Positions 46,454-55,728 of a stretch of 64,000 bases of DNA are shown in pieces. The notes below the pieces were generated by a model, which searched no databases, had not been told where the DNA came from, and saw only the letters and a list, made by a program, of their open reading frames with translations. Position 1 is the first letter of the stretch, and the number at the start of each line of letters is the position of its first letter. The DNA is from Komagataeibacter xylinus (GTDB lineage: Bacteria > Pseudomonadota > Alphaproteobacteria > Acetobacterales > Acetobacteraceae), in the NCBI RefSeq assembly GCF_031081985.1, contig NZ_JARWSK010000003.1, positions 248,001 to 312,000 of the forward strand, given 5' to 3'. Both the position numbers and the translations under genes were made by a program.

Positions 46454-47511
46454 GCCGCGCGTGCTGCGGCCCTTTCGGCCTCCACGGTGGAGGGGCGCGG
46501 CCCGCGCACATGGCCCGCTGCAATCTGCCCGTCATAGAATTCATGGATCATGCCGACCACGCCATCGACCGTGTCCATCCTGTTCACGGCAGCGCGGAAG
46601 CCAGCCGAACCCGGCAGCCCCGCTGAGTACCATGACACATGCTTGCGCGCGAGCCGCAGGCCGGGATGGGCGCCAAAATGGTCGATCATCATGCCGTAAT
46701 GCTTCAGCACGATGGCCTTTTCCGCCACCAGATCCGGCTCGGGAATATCCTCGCCATGCATCAGCGCGCGCGCCACCTGGGCCAGGAACCACGGGCGGCC
46801 ATAGCAGCCGCGCCCGATCATGACACCCTGCGCACCTGAACGCTCGAGTGCCACGCGGGCATCCTCCACGCTCAGGATATCGCCATTGACGATGACCGGC
46901 AGGTCCACCGCATCGACCACATTGCGCACGAAGTGCCAGTCCGCCGTGCCGTTATAGAACTGCTGGCGGGTGTGGCCGTGCACGGTTACCATGCGAATGC
47001 CCGATTCCTGTGCAATCCGGGCAAGTGTGGGGGCGTTGAGGCTGTTATGGTCCCAGCCCATGCGCATTTTCAGCGTTACGGGCACATTGACCGCGCGCAC
47101 CACGCCTTCAAGCAGGCGGCCTGCATGCGCCTCGTCACGCATCAGGGCGGAGCCGGCAAGCTGGCCCACGGCCACTTTCTTGACCGGGCAGCCGAAATTG
47201 ATGTCGATGATGTCGGCCCCGCGATCAACCGCGATCCGTGCCGCCTGGCCCATCGCCTCGGGGTCGCACCCGGCAAGCTGGACCGAATTGGGGCCATCAT
47301 CGGCCACTTCGGCCATGCGCAGCGTGGTCTCGTTCTCGCGGATCATGGCCCATGACGCGATCATCTCGGACACGACTAGCCCGGCCCCGAGGCTGCGCGC
47401 CAGCCTGCGGAACGGCAGGTCGGTCACCCCCGCCATGGGGGCGAGAATGACCGGCGCCCTGAGAATGACCCCGCCACCGAGGTCAATGGGCGAGAGCAGT
47501 TGAGACGACAT
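46450..47511 (-). CDS. dusB: tRNA-dihydrouridine synthase DusB (NifR3)
   Basis: A 353-residue FMN-dependent enzyme. [16 protein letters not shown] at the N-terminus, [11 protein letters not shown], the catalytic cysteine region [30 protein letters not shown] and [11 protein letters not shown] are all typical. It reduces specific uridines in the tRNA D-loop. As first gene of the seven-gene ntr operon, its promoter in 47512-47750 probably controls the whole unit; I see no clear sigma-54 or NtrC box there. Confidence 0.95.
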   Translation of the reverse strand: MSSQLLSPIDLGGGVILRAPVILAPMAGVTDLPFRRLARSLGAGLVVSEMIASWAMIRENETTLRMAEVADDGPNSVQLAGCDPEAMGQAARIAVDRGADIIDINFGCPVKKVAVGQLAGSALMRDEAHAGRLLEGVVRAVNVPVTLKMRMGWDHNSLNAPTLARIAQESGIRMVTVHGHTRQQFYNGTADWHFVRNVVDAVDLPVIVNGDILSVEDARVALERSGAQGVMIGRGCYGRPWFLAQVARALMHGEDIPEPDLVAEKAIVLKHYGMMIDHFGAHPGLRLARKHVSWYSAGLPGSAGFRAAVNRMDTVDGVVGMIHEFYDGQIAAGHVRGPRPSTVEAERAAARAA

Positions 47512-47769
47512 GAACCCTACTTCCCCGCCGGCTTTCCAGCCGCATGCGGCAATGTGGAAACAGGCCAGCTACATTATCCATCAAGAATGCTTATGATTTA
47601 GGCAGAATACCTGCTCCCGCCGCCCCGTGCAATCAGCTTCGGGGTGCGCAACAAACATTTTTGCCCGACCATGACAACCCGGAAAAGGGCGGCCCGGACA
47701 GCCCCGGCATTGCCCCTGCCCGCGCACAATGCTTGACGTGCGGCCCACATGGCCGCATTGCTCCGCATC

Positions 47770-48939
47770 ATGCGTGTTGCAGCCATTCTTCTCGCCGCGG
47801 GCCAGGGCAGCCGGTACAGCGCCCAGACCGCGACCCCCGTCGCCAAGCAGTATGTCACGCTCGGCGGCTGGCCCGTCATCCGCCACGCGGCGGATGCCCT
47901 TGCCCCTCATGTCGGCCTCATCCAGCCGGTGGGCGATCCAGCCCTGCTGGCCCGTGCGCTCGAAGGCTTTGCGCCTGAGGGCTGCGTCATCCAGCCCGTG
48001 GTGCCCGGCGGCGAAACGCGTCAGGCCAGCGTGCGCGCGGGCCTTGAGGCGCTTGACCGCCTGCCCGAGGCCGAGCGCCCCGAGCTTGTGCTGATCCATG
48101 ACGGCGCGCGCCCCTACGTGCCCGCCAGCGTGACCGAGGGCGTGATTGCGGCACTGGGCCAGCATGCGGGCGTGATCCCCGCCGTGCCGGTAGCCGATAC
48201 CATCAAGCGCGCGAAGGATGGCATCATTACCGATACCGTGCCGCGCACCGACCTGTTCCGTGCCCAGACGCCGCAGGGCTTCCGCTTTGGCCTGCTGCGC
48301 GACCTGCACCGCGCGGCCGAAGCCGCCGACGCCACCGATGACGCCGCCCTGCTGGAAAACGCAGGCCACCCCGTGGCCATCGTGCCGGGTGCGGAAGACA
48401 ATATCAAACTCACCTACAAGGAGGATCTGGTGCGACTGGAACGCCTGATCGGCCCGACCCTGCTGCCGCGCACAGGCACGGGCTACGACGTGCATGCCTT
48501 TGCCGAGAACCGCCCGCTGATCATGTGCGGCATCACCGTGCCGCACACCCGCGGCCTGGCAGGCCACTCCGATGCGGATGTGGGCATTCATGCGCTGTGC
48601 GACGCCATTTATGGCGCACTGGCGGAAGGCGATATCGGCCGCCACTTCCCGCCCAGCCAGAATGAATGGAAGGATGCCGACAGCGCGCGCTTCCTGGTGC
48701 ATGCGGGCGAGCGCATCCGCCAGCGCGGCGGCATGCTGGTCAATGCCGATGTCACGCTGATCTGCGAGCGCCCCAAGATCGGCCCGCATTCCGAAGCCAT
48801 GCGTACGCGCCTTGCCGAGCTGCTCAAGGTTGATGTCGACCGCATCTCGGTCAAGGCGACCACCTCCGAACGCCTCGGCTTTACCGGCCGCGAGGAAGGC
48901 ATTGCCTGCCTGGCCAGCGCCACGGTGCTGGTGCCCTGA
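47770..48939 (+). CDS. ispDF: Bifunctional IspD/IspF isoprenoid synthesis enzyme
   Basis: A 389-residue fusion. The N-terminal IspD (about 1-230) begins [18 protein letters not shown], the CTP-binding loop, and makes CDP-methylerythritol. The C-terminal IspF (about 233-389) begins [11 protein letters not shown] with the metal-binding Asp/His, has [18 protein letters not shown] and ends [19 protein letters not shown], and makes the cyclodiphosphate. The fused form is common in Alphaproteobacteria; IspE acts in between. The ATG at 47749 is an alternative start; neither has a convincing ribosome site. Confidence 0.94.
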   Translation: MRVAAILLAAGQGSRYSAQTATPVAKQYVTLGGWPVIRHAADALAPHVGLIQPVGDPALLARALEGFAPEGCVIQPVVPGGETRQASVRAGLEALDRLPEAERPELVLIHDGARPYVPASVTEGVIAALGQHAGVIPAVPVADTIKRAKDGIITDTVPRTDLFRAQTPQGFRFGLLRDLHRAAEAADATDDAALLENAGHPVAIVPGAEDNIKLTYKEDLVRLERLIGPTLLPRTGTGYDVHAFAENRPLIMCGITVPHTRGLAGHSDADVGIHALCDAIYGALAEGDIGRHFPPSQNEWKDADSARFLVHAGERIRQRGGMLVNADVTLICERPKIGPHSEAMRTRLAELLKVDVDRISVKATTSERLGFTGREEGIACLASATVLVP

Positions 48940-48970
48940 GGCTGGGATAAAACGGACAGTCAATGTTTTT

Positions 48971-49008
48971 AAGGCCGCCTTTATTTTCGTAAAGGCGGCC
49001 TTTTTTTC
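48971..49008 (+). terminator. Rho-independent terminator of ispDF
   Basis: AAGGCCGCCTTTA pairs perfectly with TAAAGGCGGCCTT around TTTTCG, followed by six more Ts. The stem core resembles the second hairpin of the repeat family, but the flanks do not. Confidence 0.93.
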
Positions 49009-49031
49009 ATCAATGGATTGGGTGATCCGTC

Positions 49032-49478
49032 ATGGTCAATTTCAGGATTGTCACCGCCGCTGGAAAACAGATTCTGGCCCTTGCGTATGAAGACGCCACC
49101 CTCGATCCTGCCACCCTCCACCTGATTGCCGAGACATTCGGGAACGCTTTTTCCATGGAGGATGTGCCTGAGCAGGATCTGGATTTGATCCGCTCCCTTT
49201 ATGTCTGCCAGAAAATCAATTTCCCCTCCGCCAGTAGGGTCATGGCCATTCCCCTGCCCGCGAAACCCACTGAAAAGCCGCAGGTACCCAGCGGAAATAT
49301 CGATGAACTGACGGAGGCGGCAAAGATCATCGTCAAGGCCTACAATAAGGCCAGCACGTCTTTCCTGCAGCGTCATATGGGAATCGGTTACGCAAAAGCC
49401 ACCGAACTCATGGGAAGGCTGGAAGAGATAGGCGTTGTCTCCGTGCCCAACCATGTGGGCCGCCGGGAAGTCCTGTAA
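49032..49478 (+). CDS. Orphan FtsK-gamma-domain DNA-binding protein
   Basis: 148 residues. The C-terminal part (about 91-148: DELTEAAKIIVKAYNKASTS, FLQRHMGIGYAKATELMGRL, ending VGRREVL) is a clear FtsK gamma winged helix, the module that lets FtsK read KOPS sequences. There is no motor domain, Walker motif or membrane segment. The N-terminal 80 residues are unrecognised and contain one cysteine. By alignment in memory with E. coli FtsK (N1296, R1300, E1303), the three KOPS-contact positions here are Ala, Glu and Gly, so the target is probably not KOPS. It is flanked by a terminator and a repeat element, and is likely monocistronic. Confidence 0.75.
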   Translation: MVNFRIVTAAGKQILALAYEDATLDPATLHLIAETFGNAFSMEDVPEQDLDLIRSLYVCQKINFPSASRVMAIPLPAKPTEKPQVPSGNIDELTEAAKIIVKAYNKASTSFLQRHMGIGYAKATELMGRLEEIGVVSVPNHVGRREVL

Positions 49479-49482
49479 CAGG

Positions 49483-49564
49483 AAAAGTTTTTGGTGAAGC
49501 TTTTTGCAAAAAGCTTCAAAAAGAACGCCGCCTTTTTGAAAAAAGGCGGCACCCAGAAACTTTT
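49483..49564 (+). repeat. Palindromic repeat element, full copy F
   Basis: Outer arms AAAAGTTTTTGG / CCAGAAACTTTT (one mismatch), first hairpin GAAGCTTTTT/AAAAAGCTTC, second hairpin CCGCCTTTTT/AAAAAGGCGG. It lies between the convergent ends of the FtsK-gamma gene and the ATP12 gene; its right end abuts the ATP12 stop. Confidence 0.92.
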
Positions 49565-49565
49565 A

Positions 49566-50324
49566 TTACTCAGCCCGGCACAGTTGAAGGAAGCGCGCCG
49601 CATCCTCCACTTCCGCTGCCTGCAAGCGCAGCACTTCGAGCAGTTTTGCGTCCTCGCCCCATATTTCCATCTGGCTGCGCTCGTCCACGCTGGCAATCAC
49701 GGCAGCCTTTGCCGCGGCCAGCGCGCCCGTTACCACTGCCGACCCCAGCACGATGCTTTTCATCGCGGGCACCATCACGCCCAATGCAGCAAGCGTCGCG
49801 CTGTCCATCGGTGCCAGCAGCGCCCGCCACGCATCATGCACGGCGGGTGACTGCACGAGCGGCATGATGCCCGTGGTCACTGCCATGTCGATGCCATGAC
49901 GCGCGCGCAGCCATGCAAGCTGCGGGTCCCACTCCGCCTGCTGCTGGCGGCACAGGGGGGCTGGATAATCGGCGCGGTAGCACAGCAGTTCCCCATCCAC
50001 GTATTGCAGCAGGGCCGCGACCTGTGCCGCGCGATCAGGGGCCACGCGCTCGATCATGGTGCCCGCGATGCGCGTCATGGGCAGGTCATCGGGGGTGAAA
50101 TGGCCGCCCTTTTCCCCGCCCGCCTTCATCCATTCATCAGCAATGGCCTGTGCGAGCGCGCGCGAGGGCACGCACAGCGCCGTGCCGCCGGGCAGGCGGA
50201 TGCCCCGCCCGTCAAGTTCCACCGCAAAACCGCCCCCGGCAACCGGGCTGACCGCGGCCGTGGCCCAGAACCGCCGGCGCTTGCCTGCGGTCTGGGGCGT
50301 GGGGGGGCGTACGCCATCCTTCAT
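49566..50324 (-). CDS. ATP12-family F1-ATPase assembly chaperone
   Basis: A 252-residue homologue of mitochondrial Atp12, the chaperone for the F1 alpha subunit, conserved in Alphaproteobacteria. Typical segments: RRFWATAAVSP, VELDGRGIRLPGG, AIADEWMKAGG, DDLPMTRIAGTMIERV, and LLCYRADYPAPL, followed by W-D-P and the C-terminal IASVDERSQMEIWGEDAK. The ATG at 50324 overlaps the stop of the asmA-like gene (ATGA). It is the last gene of the rarA operon. Confidence 0.88.
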   Translation of the reverse strand: MKDGVRPPTPQTAGKRRRFWATAAVSPVAGGGFAVELDGRGIRLPGGTALCVPSRALAQAIADEWMKAGGEKGGHFTPDDLPMTRIAGTMIERVAPDRAAQVAALLQYVDGELLCYRADYPAPLCRQQQAEWDPQLAWLRARHGIDMAVTTGIMPLVQSPAVHDAWRALLAPMDSATLAALGVMVPAMKSIVLGSAVVTGALAAAKAAVIASVDERSQMEIWGEDAKLLEVLRLQAAEVEDAARFLQLCRAE

Positions 50325-52810
50325 CATTTGAGGATGCCCAGCCCCTTGAGCAGCCCGCCCACCTTCTTCACGTCGGGCGAGGCCTTGGAGTTGCCAATCA
50401 GGCCAGCCGCGCCATTGGCACTGCCTTCCGCCTTGGGCGCTGCCGTGGTGGGCTCGGGGCCACTTGCCCCTTCACGCGCGGCCTTGAGGGTAGCCGGGCA
50501 CGGATCGGCCACGGCATTGCTGTTCGAGCCGCCAAGCAGCAGGCCGATGGCGTAGCGCCCGTCAGACCCTGCATCCATCTTGGGGCGCGGCGCGCCGAGC
50601 GTGCCGCCTACGCGCAGCGGCACGGAAGCCCCGGTGCCGCTGATCATGAGCTGCGGCACCAGATGCAGGTCAAGCGCCTGCGACACCATGCCCACCGTGC
50701 CCTTGCCGGTTACGGTCAGGGCATTGGTCTGCACGCCGATGGTATCGACATTGGCCGTGCCATCCGCCATGGCCATGTGCAGGCCAAAGCAGCGCAGCGC
50801 GATCGGGCCGGAACCCAGCGCGCCACGCGCGGCATCACCAAGCAGGTCGCCCAGCGCGGTGCCGCTGACCGTGCCATTGACCATCGACACGCCCAGATGC
50901 CCGTTCATGCCGTTACGCAGTTCGGTGCGGGTGTTGCCCTGCGTCCTGACCGAACCGACCACCTGCAACGCACCCTGCACCATGTTCGAAAGTCCGGCCT
51001 TGCTCTCCAGCCAGGCGGCGGGCAGCACCAGCGTGCCGATCGTGCCTGAAACGGTAGGCGTCTTGCCCGCCGTTGCATCCACCTCGAACTGCCCCGACAG
51101 GCGGCGGCCCGTGCCTTCGGCCTGCAGGGGGTCAACCTTCAGCAGGCCGCCGCGCAGGTTGATGTGGGTCAGGGCATTGCGATACGTATCGCCCTCGAAT
51201 TCCATCTGCGCGACACTCAGGCGCAGGTCCATGTCCAGCTTGCGCAGTTCACCAAACGGCAGGGCCTCATCATTTGCCTGGGCCTGCGCGGGGCTGGCGG
51301 TCACCTTTTTCGCATCCGCCTGCGCGGGCGGCCCCATCAGGGCATCCGCGTTGAGCCAGCTTGCGTCGATCGCACCGCTGACCAGCGGCACCCCGCCTGC
51401 ACCACCATGCACTGACAGGTCAAGCCCGCCCTTGAGCGCAAGCTGCGTGCTCTTGACCATCAGGTCGGAAAGCTGGAAATGCGCGCCGTTATCCTCGCTC
51501 ACCAGATGGGTCGAGGCATCGAGATGATCGAGCACCGCGCCATTGGGCAGCGGCAGTTGCCCTGCCGTGGCCGTGACATTGACCACCGCGCGCGAACCGC
51601 CCAGCGTGCCCGCCACCCGCAGCGAGCCCGGCTCGCCCGACAGGTCGAGCGATAGCGGCAGCGCCTCGGCAAGGTGCGACATCACCGCCGCATCAAGCTG
51701 CTGCAGCGAGCCGAGGGTTCCGGTCAGCTTCAGCCCCTTGCCCTGGAACTGGCCCTGGCTGTTGATCGTGACCGCATCCTTCGGCCCCGGCGCATCGATC
51801 GACAGGCCCTGCAGGGTCAGGCCCGACAGGTACTGCCCCGCATCGACCGCGCCCGTATCGAGGTGCAGGGAGTTGAGCAGCGGTGTGCTGCCTTCCTTGT
51901 CGGCAGCACTGCCGTCAACCACATTGGCCTTGAGCGTGAGGCGGCGCACGTCGGGCAGGCTCAGCCCCGGCACGAAGGCGTCGATCGCCTTGAGGCTGGC
52001 GATGTTGCCATCAACCGTGAGGTTATAGCCCTTCATGTGGTCGGGATCGGCCACGGTGCCATCAAGCGCCACCTGCCCCACCTGCTCGCCACCGGCCTTG
52101 AAGGCGGCCTTGAGCGCCACCGGCCAGCCGGAGCGCGCGGTGGAGGTGAGGTTGATCGACCCCGTATGCCCCGCCAACGTAAAGCTGCCGGTATCGTTAT
52201 GGCCCGCGACATCGACCTCGGGCTTGCTGCCATCCACATCGGTCAGGTTGATGTGGTCGAGCACGACCTTGCCCTTGCTGCCTGAAAGGCGGTCATCCCA
52301 GTCCACATCGGCATTGCTGATGCGGATGCTGCCAATCTGCACCTTCCAGTCCGATGCCGCCTGCTGGGTTGCGGCATCAGGCTTTGCGGTGGCCTGCGCG
52401 CCGGTGGGGGTGAGGCGCCAGTTGGCCATGCCCTGTGCGGTGCGCTCAAGGTGGATGACCGGATGGTCAAGCTTCAGGCCATCAAGCTGGATCTCGTGGT
52501 GCAGCAGCGCCATCAGGCCCACGCTGGCCTGCAGGCTGTCCGCCGTGACCATGTCGGTATAGGCCCCGCCCGCCATGTCAGACAGGCCCACATCCTTCAC
52601 CGAAAGCGAAAGGGTGGGGAAAACGCTGAACTCCAGCGCACCCATGCGCACTTGGCGGCCGGTCTGTTTCTCAATCGCGGCGATGGCCTTGGCGCGCACG
52701 GCATCGGGGTCGAGCATGGATTTGAGCACCAGCCCCCCGCCGCCCGCTATCACCACAAGGGCGACCGCGCCCCCGATCAGGATCCGTTTTGCATTTCCGT
52801 TCTGTGCCAT
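50324..52810 (-). CDS. AsmA-family envelope protein
   Basis: An 828-residue protein with one N-terminal transmembrane helix (residues 8-30) and a long periplasmic body of repeating beta-rich segments. The N-terminal AsmA domain is recognisable by DAVRAKAIAAIEKQTGRQV and GLKLDHPVIHLERTAQGMANW; the C-terminal AsmA_2 region contains NGHLGVSMVNGTVSG and KGTVGMVSQALDLHLVPQ. AsmA-like proteins form lipid-conducting bridges between the membranes. The last 40 residues are a low-complexity, probably disordered tail. Confidence 0.87.
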   Translation of the reverse strand: MAQNGNAKRILIGGAVALVVIAGGGGLVLKSMLDPDAVRAKAIAAIEKQTGRQVRMGALEFSVFPTLSLSVKDVGLSDMAGGAYTDMVTADSLQASVGLMALLHHEIQLDGLKLDHPVIHLERTAQGMANWRLTPTGAQATAKPDAATQQAASDWKVQIGSIRISNADVDWDDRLSGSKGKVVLDHINLTDVDGSKPEVDVAGHNDTGSFTLAGHTGSINLTSTARSGWPVALKAAFKAGGEQVGQVALDGTVADPDHMKGYNLTVDGNIASLKAIDAFVPGLSLPDVRRLTLKANVVDGSAADKEGSTPLLNSLHLDTGAVDAGQYLSGLTLQGLSIDAPGPKDAVTINSQGQFQGKGLKLTGTLGSLQQLDAAVMSHLAEALPLSLDLSGEPGSLRVAGTLGGSRAVVNVTATAGQLPLPNGAVLDHLDASTHLVSEDNGAHFQLSDLMVKSTQLALKGGLDLSVHGGAGGVPLVSGAIDASWLNADALMGPPAQADAKKVTASPAQAQANDEALPFGELRKLDMDLRLSVAQMEFEGDTYRNALTHINLRGGLLKVDPLQAEGTGRRLSGQFEVDATAGKTPTVSGTIGTLVLPAAWLESKAGLSNMVQGALQVVGSVRTQGNTRTELRNGMNGHLGVSMVNGTVSGTALGDLLGDAARGALGSGPIALRCFGLHMAMADGTANVDTIGVQTNALTVTGKGTVGMVSQALDLHLVPQLMISGTGASVPLRVGGTLGAPRPKMDAGSDGRYAIGLLLGGSNSNAVADPCPATLKAAREGASGPEPTTAAPKAEGSANGAAGLIGNSKASPDVKKVGGLLKGLGILK

Positions 52811-52841
52811 TTCACTTCCTGTCCTGTGGTGCCGGGCGGCG

Positions 52842-53819
52842 TTATTTGCGCCGGGCCGGTGCGGCGGCCGGGGCTATGAACCCGATCTGCCTGAATGTCT
52901 CGCGCATGTGGGGCGAAAGCTCCGCCTCGACCACCAGCGTACCGCCAGCGGGGTGCGGCAGTTCCAGCCTGCGGGCGTGCAGGTGCAGCCTGTCGGCAAA
53001 GCCTGCGACATGCGCCTTGTCGCCACCGTATTTCGGGTCGCCCAGTATGGGGTTGCCCAGCGCCTCGCAATGCACGCGCAACTGGTGGGTGCGGCCTGTC
53101 AGCGGCGAGAGGGCCAGCCACGACATCTTGCGCGCTGCCGCATCGACCACCTCGTATTCCGACAGGGCATGCACTGCATCCGCATCCCCCCGCTCGGCCA
53201 CCACGCTGATGGCCCCGGCACCCGCGCCGAGCTTGGTCAAAGGCTGGTCGATGATGCCGGTGGCAGGCGACGGACGCCCCACCACCACGGCCCAGTAGAC
53301 CTTGCGCACGTCACGCCCCCTGAAGGCGGCAGCCAGCTTGGCGGCAACGCCGGGCGTGCGGGCCACCAGCAGCAGGCCCGACGTGTCACGGTCGATGCGG
53401 TGGACCAGGCGGGGGCGCGGGTCATCGGGGTTTTCACGCAGGCCGTCGAGCAGCGCGTCGATATGGTGGGTGATGCCGGGGCCGCCCTGCACGGCAATGC
53501 CCGCGGGCTTATTGAGCACGATCAGATGGTCATCACGGTACAGCACCATCTTGTTGATCTCGCGCACCTGCCGCTCATCAAGCGGCTTGACCGCGAGCGG
53601 CGGGGGGCGGCTGGCATTGGGGATGGGCGGCACGCGCACGGCCTGGCCGGGTGCGAGCCGGGTGGCGGCGGTGGCGCGCTTGCCATCCACGCGCACCTGC
53701 CCCGTGCGGCACAGCTTTTGCAACGCGCCCTGCGTCAGGTGCGGGTAATGCCTGCGGAACCAGCGGTCGAGGCGGATATCGGCTTCGTCATCGCTGACGG
53801 TAAGGGTAACGACACTCAT
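52842..53819 (-). CDS. rluC: RluC-type ribosomal large subunit pseudouridine synthase
   Basis: A 325-residue RluA-family synthase with an N-terminal S4 domain (IRLDRWFRRHYPHLTQGALQ) and the catalytic aspartate in HRIDRDTSGLLL. NKPAGIAVQGG and SPLTGRTHQLRVHC complete the active site. RluC modifies U955, U2504 and U2580 of 23S rRNA. ATG 53819 overlaps the rarA stop by 4 bp and is preferred over the track-longer frame from 53849, which lies inside rarA. The C-terminus is rich in Ala, Pro and Arg. Confidence 0.88.
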   Translation of the reverse strand: MSVVTLTVSDDEADIRLDRWFRRHYPHLTQGALQKLCRTGQVRVDGKRATAATRLAPGQAVRVPPIPNASRPPPLAVKPLDERQVREINKMVLYRDDHLIVLNKPAGIAVQGGPGITHHIDALLDGLRENPDDPRPRLVHRIDRDTSGLLLVARTPGVAAKLAAAFRGRDVRKVYWAVVVGRPSPATGIIDQPLTKLGAGAGAISVVAERGDADAVHALSEYEVVDAAARKMSWLALSPLTGRTHQLRVHCEALGNPILGDPKYGGDKAHVAGFADRLHLHARRLELPHPAGGTLVVEAELSPHMRETFRQIGFIAPAAAPARRK

Positions 53820-55204
53820 GACCCACGGCTTTCGCGCACTCTGTTCCAACTGTCCAGCCGTCGCGCGACTTCGCGTTCATATCCCCGGTCGGTCGGCTGG
53901 TACAGTTTCGGCCTGCGCATGCCATCGGGGAAGTAGTTCTGCCCCGATATGCCGCCCTCCGCATCATGGTCGTATTCATAGCCCTTGCCGTAGCCGATAT
54001 CCTTCATCAGCGTGGTCGGCGCATTAAGGATATGGGCGGGCGGCATGAGGCTGCCGGTGGCGCGCGCGGCCTGGCGGGCCATGTTGTAGCCCTTGTACAC
54101 CGCATTCGATTTGGGCGCCGTGGCCAGATGCACCACGAGCTGTGCAAGGGCCAGTTCCCCCTCCGGCGAGCCAAGGCGCTCGAAGGTCTCCCATGCCGCA
54201 ACTGCCAGCGGCAGGGCCTGGGGGTCGGCCATGCCCACGTCCTCGGCGGCGAAGCGGGTGAGCCTGCGGGCGATGTAGCGCGGGTCCTCGCCGCCTTCGA
54301 GCATACGGGCAAACCAGTAGAGTGCTGCATCGGGGTCGGAACCGCGCAGGGATTTATGCAGCGCCGAGATGAGGTTGTAATGCTCCTCGCGGTCCTTGTC
54401 ATACAGGGCGGCGCGGCGGGCGAGCAGGCGCGACAGGGCTGCGGGGTCAAGCAGTTCACGCTGGTGCGGCAGGGCCAGAAGCTGCTCGACCATATTGAGC
54501 AGGTAGCGCCCGTCGCCATCGGCCATGGCGCGCAGGGTTGCGCGGGCCTCGGGCGTGAGCGGCAGGGACCTGCCGGTGGTGGACTCGGCGCGGTCGAGCA
54601 ACTGCTCCATCGCCGCGTCATCCAGCCGGTGCAGCACCAGCACCTGACAGCGCGACAGCAGGGCGCTGTTGAGCGCGAAGGACGGGTTCTCGGTCGTGGC
54701 GCCGACCAGCACCACGGTGCCATTCTCCACAACCGGCAGGAAGCCATCCTGCTGGGCGCGGTTGAAGCGGTGGATTTCATCAACGAACAAAAGCGTGCCA
54801 CCGCCCGAGGCCGCCATGCGCCGGGCCTCATCAAACGCGCGCTTGAGGTCGGCAACACCCGAGAACACGGCCGAAAGCTGCACGAAGCGCAGGCCAGCGG
54901 CGGCGGCAAGCAGGCGGGCGATGGTGGTCTTGCCCACCCCCGGCCCGCCCCACAGGATCAGGCTGGCGAGCGAGCCGCGGGCCAGCATCTGGCGCAGGCT
55001 GCCATCGGGGCCGAGCAGGTGGTCCTGGCCTACAACTTCATCAAGCGTGGTGGGGCGCAGGCGGTCGGCCAGGGGCTGGTTGCGGGCGGGCTGGGCGGAG
55101 GGGGCCTGCGGAAATGCTACCGGGCCACGCGCGGGGGGCTGCGGGGCCGCATTGCCAAACAGGTCCGCCGGGCCATCATCCATGCTGTCTCGCCTGCCTG
55201 CCAT
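53816..55204 (-). CDS. rarA: Replication-associated recombination protein RarA (MgsA)
   Basis: A 462-residue AAA+ ATPase related to the clamp loader, acting at stalled forks. Walker A is in LWGGPGVGKTTIARLL, Walker B in LLFVDEIHRFNRAQQD, sensor 1 in VGATTENPSF, and the C-terminal MgsA tetramerisation region includes KSLRGSDPDAALYW, EDVGMADPQAL and PKSNAVYKGYNMA. The ATG at 55204 has an AGGAG site 5-7 bases upstream; further upstream in-frame Met codons lack one. It is first gene of the unit rarA-rluC-asmA-atp12. Confidence 0.95.
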   Translation of the reverse strand: MAGRRDSMDDGPADLFGNAAPQPPARGPVAFPQAPSAQPARNQPLADRLRPTTLDEVVGQDHLLGPDGSLRQMLARGSLASLILWGGPGVGKTTIARLLAAAAGLRFVQLSAVFSGVADLKRAFDEARRMAASGGGTLLFVDEIHRFNRAQQDGFLPVVENGTVVLVGATTENPSFALNSALLSRCQVLVLHRLDDAAMEQLLDRAESTTGRSLPLTPEARATLRAMADGDGRYLLNMVEQLLALPHQRELLDPAALSRLLARRAALYDKDREEHYNLISALHKSLRGSDPDAALYWFARMLEGGEDPRYIARRLTRFAAEDVGMADPQALPLAVAAWETFERLGSPEGELALAQLVVHLATAPKSNAVYKGYNMARQAARATGSLMPPAHILNAPTTLMKDIGYGKGYEYDHDAEGGISGQNYFPDGMRRPKLYQPTDRGYEREVARRLDSWNRVRESRGS

Positions 55205-55336
55205 ATGCTCCTGCCTGTACGTGGTGCAACCATGCCCCATTATGGGCTGTATCTGCATAGATTGGGAAGCATCATGGCCAATACCAGTCCCGGCGGCATG
55301 ATACTGGCGTATGTTATCTTGAAAAACAGGGTTTTC

Positions 55337-55371
55337 TGAAGCTTTTGGGAAAAAGCTTCACCAAAAACTTC
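55337..55371 (-). repeat. Palindromic repeat element, left half only (copy H, inverted)
   Basis: TGAAGCTTTT-GGGA-AAAAGCTTCA followed by CCAAAAACTT: the first hairpin and outer arm of the family, read on the minus strand. The second hairpin is missing. Confidence 0.8.
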
Positions 55372-55439
55372 CTTCCGGTTTCTGGCAGGTTTACAGACCG
55401 GGTTTTAAAATTTCATGGATCAAGCAATGAACATCATAA

Positions 55440-55640
55440 AATAAGGACATTATCCGATCAGGTGAATACGAGGGATGGAAGATCGAAATTGATGACGACA
55501 CGACTGATAATACAACCAGTTATTACATATACATAAAGAACATGAAAACGGAACCCAATACTGGTTATGATTTGTGGTTCCTGAATATGGAGGAACTCAA
55601 AAACGAATTGACATTTTTTGCTGTCGATCGGGATGCGTGA
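55440..55640 (+). pseudogene. Acidic gene fragment of foreign composition
   Basis: A 66-residue open frame without any ATG, GTG or TTG near its start; a stop lies just upstream at 55437-55439. It reads in part GEYEGWKIEIDDDTTDN, YYIYIKNMKTEPNTGYDLWF and LNMEELKNEL. The acidic, aromatic-rich composition and the AT-rich codons are unlike the neighbours. It reminds me of small immunity proteins of toxin systems, but this is only an impression. The N-terminus appears lost, so it is probably a remnant of acquired DNA. Confidence 0.4.
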
Positions 55641-55672
55641 GGATTTCAATATATCCACACAATGAAACGAAT

Positions 55673-55715
55673 AAACGTTTTTAGGTGCTTCCTTTTTTCA
55701 GGAAAGGCGGCATTG
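55673..55715 (-). repeat. Palindromic repeat element, decayed right half (copy I, inverted)
   Basis: AAACGTTTTTAGGTG is followed by a CTTCC-TTTTTTCA-GGAAAG-like hairpin and GGCGGC. This corresponds to the outer right arm and second hairpin with several substitutions. The ACG in the arm matches copy C rather than the AAG of the other copies. Confidence 0.65.
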
Positions 55716-55728
55716 CCTGCACAGGCTT

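Larger units (their letters stand above)
55205..55728. other. AT-rich intergenic island with half-repeats and a gene fragment
   Basis: About 520 bp between rarA and the MBOAT gene. It begins with the rarA promoter region, then holds half-repeat H, an AT-rich block of about 300 bp that differs sharply from the flanking GC-rich genes, and half-repeat I. The AT-rich block carries an open frame at 55440-55640 on the plus strand (listed separately). Confidence 0.7.

Noticed and set aside
55337-55715. One repeat element split by an insertion
   Set aside because: In the inverted orientation a split element would show half I before half H on the plus strand. The actual order is H then I, so these are two separate partial copies.
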